A stretch of DNA of 64,000 nt. It comes from Rhodococcus sp. IEGM 1409. Lineage in GTDB: Bacteria; Actinomycetota; Actinomycetes; Mycobacteriales; Mycobacteriaceae. The position numbers were made by a program, and so were the translations under genes. Below, one piece after another: positions 59,752-64,000 of the stretch. The stretch spans positions 1-64,000 of the forward strand of contig NZ_JASHKN010000016.1 in NCBI RefSeq assembly GCF_030056735.1, read 5' to 3'. Below the pieces are notes generated by a model, which was not told the DNA's origin, searched no databases, and was given only the letters and a program-made list of their open reading frames with translations. Each line of letters begins with the position of its first letter. Positions within the stretch are counted from its first letter, which is position 1.

Positions 59752-60615
59752 ATGGTTGACACCAGCACAACGACTTACGTCGCGAACCCTCCGCTCGACG
59801 GCGGCGTACTTCACTCCGCCAAGCTCGGAACCACCCTCCCGACGACCACGTACGAGGAGCTCGCACCCGAATTCCTCGCCAACGATTACGGCGAGATCGG
59901 CGACTCCGGCTTCTCCATCAGCCGCACCAAGTCCATCACCAAGATCCGCAAGTTCGGCGGCGGTATCTCTCGCCCGGTCACCACCGAGACCGACAACACC
60001 GTCAAGATCACCCTCAACGACGCCAACGACCCCGTTGTCCTTCGGGCGATCAACGGTGCGTCGAACGTCATCGTCAATGACCCCGACGAGCACGGCCGGC
60101 AGATCACGGTCTACCAGACCGCCGACGACCTGCCGATCGAATCCTGGGTCATCGACTCGATCGACGGCGAGCAGGAAAAGCGCCACGTCATCGAAAAGGG
60201 CCAGATCATCGAGATCGCCGAAGTGCAGAACGTGCACAACGCGCTCACCCAGTACCAGATCACGATCCAGGTCTACGAGACCGAGGCAAACGGTCGACGA
60301 GGCGTCAACGTCGTCGAGATCATCAACGACGGCGCCAAGGCTGTTGTCGGTCCATTGGCGATCGCCACGACCACGCTGCCTGCCGGTGTCGTCGGCACGC
60401 CGTACTCGCAGACCTTGACCTCCACGGGCGGAACAGGCGCGAAGACCTGGACCAAGACGGGCACCCTCCCCGCCGGTCTCACCCTCTCGCCCGCCGGAGT
60501 TCTCGCCGGCACCCCCACGGCGGCCGGTACGCCGTCGATCACCTTCAAGGTCACCGACTCCGCTACCCCCGCAGTCGAAGTGACCAAGGCGATCGTCGTC
60601 ACCGTCACCGCCTGA
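59752..60615 (+). CDS. Major tail (tube) protein with C-terminal Ig-like (He_PIG) domain
   Basis: This 287-residue protein has a tube domain (about 1-195) with [18 protein letters not shown] and [14 protein letters not shown] segments. Residues about 205-287 form a He_PIG-type Ig-like module: [20 protein letters not shown], then [20 protein letters not shown], then [11 protein letters not shown]. Such modules protrude from tails and bind host surface sugars weakly. ATG 59752 follows AAAGGGG. Confidence 0.83.
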   Translation: MVDTSTTTYVANPPLDGGVLHSAKLGTTLPTTTYEELAPEFLANDYGEIGDSGFSISRTKSITKIRKFGGGISRPVTTETDNTVKITLNDANDPVVLRAINGASNVIVNDPDEHGRQITVYQTADDLPIESWVIDSIDGEQEKRHVIEKGQIIEIAEVQNVHNALTQYQITIQVYETEANGRRGVNVVEIINDGAKAVVGPLAIATTTLPAGVVGTPYSQTLTSTGGTGAKTWTKTGTLPAGLTLSPAGVLAGTPTAAGTPSITFKVTDSATPAVEVTKAIVVTVTA

Positions 60616-60620
60616 TGAAC

Positions 60621-60677
60621 CCACCCGGCAGGGGTTGATTCACACCCCAATTGCGTCGGGCCGCCCTTGCCGGGTGG
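60621..60677. terminator. Hairpin after the tail tube gene
   Basis: CCACCCGGCAGGG (60621-60633) pairs with CCCTTGCCGGGTGG (60664-60677), with one bulged base. An inner GGGGT/ACCCC pair lies in the loop. It may reduce transcription of the tail chaperone and tape measure genes relative to the abundant tube protein. Confidence 0.55.
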
Positions 60678-60730
60678 CCTCATGGCCCGACGCGCTTTCC
60701 CTCATTGGACCAATCGAAAGGCCTGACGCA

Positions 60731-61141
60731 ATGGCTGGCTTCGTCTACAACCCCGCAGAGTTCAAGAAGTTCAAGGTCGACATCGTCGAGGATGGCAGGA
60801 CCGTCTCGTACGAGATCCCGCTCACCAGCTACATCCCGCCCGAGGTCACCGACTACGCCGATTCGATGATCGTCGAGCGAACCAACGAGGTGCAGAAGAT
60901 CCGCGACGAGCGCAACGAGAATCGTCAACCCATCGTCGGGGCTGATCCCGCGACGGCATACCCGTCCAACCTCGACGTCCTGTCGTGGATGCTCGAGATG
61001 ATCGAACCGAAGCTCGCAAAGCATGTCGCAACGTGGCCCTACGGCGCACGGAACGAATTCTGGACGAAGTGGCAGGAAGAGTCGAAACTGCCGGTGGAAA
61101 AATCCGAAGCCTCCTCCGACTCCTCCGACGCGACGGAGTAG
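60731..61141 (+). CDS. Tail assembly chaperone (G-type, upstream frame)
   Basis: This 136-residue protein (MAGFVYNPAEFKKFKVDIVE...) is the short chaperone that coats the tape measure protein. It ends in KSEASSDSSDATE. It lies directly before the frameshifted extension and the tape measure gene. ATG 60731 is the first good start. Confidence 0.8.
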   Translation: MAGFVYNPAEFKKFKVDIVEDGRTVSYEIPLTSYIPPEVTDYADSMIVERTNEVQKIRDERNENRQPIVGADPATAYPSNLDVLSWMLEMIEPKLAKHVATWPYGARNEFWTKWQEESKLPVEKSEASSDSSDATE

Positions 61142-61569
61142 AGGGGGCCATCCGCTCCGACCTGCTCGATCGGGGCAGGTCACTCGACGAACTCGGGCGA
61201 ACCCTGTCCTGGCTGGATTTCGATGCATGGCTCACCCACCTCCCGGGAGACAGTGCGTATCGACGACTCGTCGACCCCATCGGTGTGTTCACTGATGTCG
61301 GTCCCGACCTCACGCTGGCATTGATCGACGAGATCCGCGGGCTCCGAGTCCAACTCGGCCCTGGCGCAGAGAAGCGGGCAGACGAACCCACCATCGACCG
61401 AATACATCGAGTGATGGCTGCACGCGAACTCGCCGCAGCGACGACAGTTCGATCGGCCGATGTCGTCGACATCCACGCCAAGAGATCAACTGCGCCGCAA
61501 CCGAAGAAGAGTCCCCCGCGAACGAACATCCGCGACCGACTCGCACGCGCACGCGCCGCACACAACTAG
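61102..61569 (+). CDS. Tail assembly chaperone, -1 frameshift extension (T-type frame)
   Basis: A shift back by one base at GGAAAAA (61096-61102) joins codons ...PVEK to IRSLLRLLRRDGVEGAIRSD in the -1 frame, which runs to TAG 61569. The extension (LDELGRTLSWLDFDAWLTHL) is the usual GT-type chaperone C-terminus. It has no convincing start of its own in this region, so translation by frameshifting from 60731 is the best reading. GGAAAAA is not a perfect heptamer, so the exact slip site is inferred. Confidence 0.72.
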   Translation: MRSLLRLLRRDGVEGAIRSDLLDRGRSLDELGRTLSWLDFDAWLTHLPGDSAYRRLVDPIGVFTDVGPDLTLALIDEIRGLRVQLGPGAEKRADEPTIDRIHRVMAARELAAATTVRSADVVDIHAKRSTAPQPKKSPPRTNIRDRLARARAAHN

Positions 61570-61581
61570 TCACCACACACG

Positions 61582-61620
61582 AAACGACCGCCCGAGGCAT
61601 CTGTCACGGGCGGTCGTTTT
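61582..61620 (+). terminator. Perfect hairpin between tail chaperones and tape measure
   Basis: A 13-bp perfect stem (61582-61594 with 61607-61619), 12-base loop, followed by TTTTGC. The position between the chaperone and tape measure genes suggests tuning of tape measure levels. It is likely a true intrinsic terminator with some read-through. Confidence 0.75.
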
Positions 61621-61645
61621 GCATATCCGAAGGAGGTGAATCCCA

Positions 61646-64000
61646 TTGACCGAGTTAGGTGTTGGGTATCTGAGCATTGTCGCGGACACCAGCAAAATTC
61701 CAGGCCAGGTCAACTCGGCTCTCGGTAGCGCACAGGCGTCAGCGACGAACACCGGCAGGTCGATGGGCTCGAAGATTGCGAGCGGTATCGGTTCGACACT
61801 GAAAGGTGGTGCCGTCGCTGCCGGCGCCGTCGCGGCCACAGCACTCACTCTCGGTATGCAACGAGTGGTCGCTATCGATGACGCCAAGGGTAAACTCGCT
61901 GGCCTCGGCCACACCGCCGAAGGTGTCACCACCATCATGGATTCCGCGCTGGCGTCCGTGAAGGGCACAGCATTCGGAATGGGTGACGCGGCGACGATCG
62001 CCGCCTCCGCAGTCGCCGCCGGCATCAAGCCCGGGCAAGAGCTGACGAAGTACCTCAGCCTCACCGGCGACGCCGCCACAATCGCCGGATCCTCACTCGA
62101 GGAAATGGGCTCGATCTTCAACAAGGTCCAGACCTCCGGCAAGGCGTACACCGACAACCTGAACCAGCTTTCCGATCGCGGCATTCCGATCTTCCAGTGG
62201 CTCGCCGACGAATACGGCGTCACCCAGGACGCCCTGTCGGACATGGTCAAGGAAGGCAAAGTCGACGCTGAGACCTTCAACAAGGTCATTCAGGACAACA
62301 TCGGCGGCGCCGCACTCGAATCCGGTAAGACGTTGCGTGGCTCATTCGCCAATATGAAGGCCGCCCTGGGGCGCGCAGGCGCCGAGGTAATCACGCCGTT
62401 CCTGCCCATGATGAAGGCCGGACTGGCCAAGGTCACCGAGTACACCGACAAGGTTGCACCGATCTTGAAGGCTGGCGCAACGAAAGTCGCATCCGGACTG
62501 ACGGATATGGGTCGCGCGTTCCAATCCTCGGGCGCGTCCATCGACGGTCCGGCAAACAAGATGGAGAAGTTCGGCGTCAAAGCCCGACAGGTTGCGGACG
62601 GACTGAAGGGCGTCTGGTCGATCCTCTCGGACGGCAAATTCACCGGCAGTGCAACAACATTCGGCCTGTCGGAAGACTCGAAGGCTGTCGACACCCTCTT
62701 CAAGATCCGCGAAACCGCAATCGGCGTCAAAGACATCCTCTTCAAGGGCGACTACACGAACCCGATCTGGGGACAGCTCGAGGACTCCAAAGCGGTCGAC
62801 GTCCTGTTCCGAATCCGCGAAGGCGCACAGGCACTCTGGGACGTCATCAGATCCCCGTCGGGTGAGAAGTTCACTGCATTTCTGGACACCGTCAAGGGCA
62901 CCGGCGGCGACGCTGCTGGCGCCATGGGCAAGGTCGAGTCCGGGGCAAGCACCCTCACCGGCGCGCTCAAGTCGGTTGGCGCTGCTGCTGCCGGTGGCGC
63001 GACGGCTCTCGTTGGTCTCGGCGGCGACACCGCGACGGTCGCAGTTGCAGGTATCAAGGCGCTCGGTGGCGTGATGGGGTTCTTCGCGGATCACACAGGC
63101 CTTGCGACTGTGGCTCTCGGTGGCCTGGCTGCGGCATTTGCAATCTCGCAGACGGCTCAGACGGCGTTCCATATGGCGCGGGTCGCCCAGGTAATCATGA
63201 CGCCGGCGGAGATCGCTTCCCGGATGGCGATGACTGCAGCGATTGTTGCTCAAACAGCTGTGATGCGTGCACACATCGTCGCCCTCGGCGGAGAAGCTCC
63301 TGTCCAGCAGCTGTCCATGCGGCAACGGATATTGGCTACCGCCGCCCGGCAGCGGGAGACTGCGGCGACAATTGCAGCCACCTCTTCACTGGCTGCGTAC
63401 GCAACAGCGCAACGTGCAGCAGCAACCCAATCCGGACTGATGGTTGGCACGCTCCGGCAGACGGCCGCTGGAGTGGCAACACTCGGATCCAAGGTCCAGG
63501 GCGTCGGCGGCGCAGCACTTTCGAGCATGCGGTCAGGCCTCCAACGCGTTGGTTCGATGCTGGGTCCGGGCGGCCTGTTCACGATTGGCCTCATGGCCGC
63601 GGGGGCTGCTGTCACCGCATTCGTCTCCACGAACAACGGCATTGTTCGAAGTCTCGAAGAGTCCCGAGGTGCTGCCGGACGATCCGCTCAGACGTTCCGG
63701 GAATATCGGACGAGCCTGGACGAGGCGTTCAGTTCATCGGGCGGCAACATCGACACTGGCGTGAAGTCTGTTGTCAAAGAACAAATCTCCTCGATCGAGA
63801 AGGACTTGTCGGACGCTGCGGGCCGAATCCCGTCGAAGTGGGAAAAAGTCGTCGGATTCGGAAGTGACGTCTTCCAGACCACCGGCATCACTGCCGGTCT
63901 CGCCGACATTGCATCGTTCGCTGGATTCAAGTTCTCGTCATCGAAGGACGTCTCCGAACTGGAGAAGATGGGCGAGGCCGCCAAGGCTACCGGGGCCGCC
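61646..64000 (+). CDS. Tape measure protein, N-terminal part (3' end outside window)
   Basis: The frame opens at TTG 61646 (MTELGVGYLSIVADTSKIPG) with AGGAGG at 61631-61636 and runs without a stop to the window edge, at least 785 residues. It has the Ala/Gly-rich, helical composition of tape measures: SLEEMGSIFNKVQTSGKAYT, SDRGIPIFQWLADEYGV and NKVIQDNIGGAALESGKTLR are tape measure family features. Hydrophobic stretches occur near residues 450-520 and 645-665. EDSKAVDTLFKIRE and EDSKAVDVLFRIRE repeat about 35 residues apart. It sets tail length and helps DNA entry. Confidence 0.88.
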   Translation, partial: MTELGVGYLSIVADTSKIPGQVNSALGSAQASATNTGRSMGSKIASGIGSTLKGGAVAAGAVAATALTLGMQRVVAIDDAKGKLAGLGHTAEGVTTIMDSALASVKGTAFGMGDAATIAASAVAAGIKPGQELTKYLSLTGDAATIAGSSLEEMGSIFNKVQTSGKAYTDNLNQLSDRGIPIFQWLADEYGVTQDALSDMVKEGKVDAETFNKVIQDNIGGAALESGKTLRGSFANMKAALGRAGAEVITPFLPMMKAGLAKVTEYTDKVAPILKAGATKVASGLTDMGRAFQSSGASIDGPANKMEKFGVKARQVADGLKGVWSILSDGKFTGSATTFGLSEDSKAVDTLFKIRETAIGVKDILFKGDYTNPIWGQLEDSKAVDVLFRIREGAQALWDVIRSPSGEKFTAFLDTVKGTGGDAAGAMGKVESGASTLTGALKSVGAAAAGGATALVGLGGDTATVAVAGIKALGGVMGFFADHTGLATVALGGLAAAFAISQTAQTAFHMARVAQVIMTPAEIASRMAMTAAIVAQTAVMRAHIVALGGEAPVQQLSMRQRILATAARQRETAATIAATSSLAAYATAQRAAATQSGLMVGTLRQTAAGVATLGSKVQGVGGAALSSMRSGLQRVGSMLGPGGLFTIGLMAAGAAVTAFVSTNNGIVRSLEESRGAAGRSAQTFREYRTSLDEAFSSSGGNIDTGVKSVVKEQISSIEKDLSDAAGRIPSKWEKVVGFGSDVFQTTGITAGLADIASFAGFKFSSSKDVSELEKMGEAAKATGAA

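Larger units (their letters stand above)
36145..64000. mobile_element. Temperate siphovirus-like prophage (left part; continues past the window)
   Basis: The order is integrase, repressor/Cro, small early genes, HNH and terminases, portal, head, tail chaperones and tape measure, which is that of a complete temperate tailed phage. Genes are packed with ATGA or GTGA overlaps, unlike the chromosomal part. No lysis, baseplate or replication helicase genes appear; the tape measure is cut by the window edge. The head and tail genes have no visible frameshift or deletion, so the phage could be intact. Confidence 0.93.

Overview
The window is high-GC actinobacterial DNA, most likely from a Rhodococcus. 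The main evidence is gene order. The run xthA, GNAT, def, DUF3263, LytR_C, sodC, YbdK-type ligase (about 4.6-10.3 kb) matches Mycobacterium tuberculosis Rv0427c-Rv0433 from memory of that genome. The CDC48-like ATPase, pssA and psd (29.8-33.6 kb) match Rv0435c-Rv0437c. A CYP125-type P450, a DUF222/13E12 HNH protein and a fused MnhAB antiporter also fit Rhodococcus. The genus is an inference; no rRNA or tRNA gene was seen.

Chromosomal part (1-36.15 kb). It opens with the end of an ABC-2 permease, an M28 lipoprotein peptidase and a class III cyclase-domain protein. The conserved housekeeping block follows: thiD, a small GNAT, xthA, GNAT, def, DUF3263, LytR_C, sodC and the YbdK-family ligase. 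A PAP2-type membrane phosphatase comes next. Then there is a six-gene, translationally coupled Na+/H+ antiporter operon on the minus strand (mnhAB-C-D-E-F-G). After a Nudix hydrolase come three multi-pass membrane proteins in tandem, at least two of them clear paralogues. A TetR regulator lies divergent from a CYP125-like P450, which is followed by a PEP-mutase/isocitrate-lyase family enzyme and a DUF2804 protein. A 13E12-type HNH protein and an amidohydrolase lead into the conserved CDC48-like ATPase, pssA and psd block. A TPR protein and a MerR protein whose C-terminal part resembles a DNA polymerase sliding clamp form a small operon. An SRPBCC protein and the first 104 codons of an amino-acid permease end the chromosomal part.

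Prophage part (about 36.15 kb to the end, continuing beyond the window). A temperate siphovirus-like prophage has entered the permease gene. Its large serine integrase starts right beside the junction. Next come a repressor/Cro pair transcribed divergently around a shared operator region, then a long run of tightly overlapping small early genes. Many of these encode Cys-rich, zinc-ribbon-like proteins; the run also includes a ParB-like protein and a putative sliding-clamp-like protein. HNH proteins and an excisionase-like HTH protein precede the late genes. The late genes run in canonical order: HNH endonuclease, small and large terminase, portal, minor head protein, scaffold, major capsid, head-tail connectors, tail terminator, tail tube protein with an Ig-like domain, tail assembly chaperones joined by a probable -1 frameshift, and a tape measure protein cut by the window edge.

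The most notable element is in the head module. The minor head protein (54068-55429) carries a C-terminal domain with the hallmarks of a bacterial EndoU RNase. It is followed nine bases later by a small acidic helical protein resembling MafI-type immunity proteins, and then by a terminator. This looks like a phage-borne polymorphic toxin/immunity cassette, with the toxin built into a virion component.
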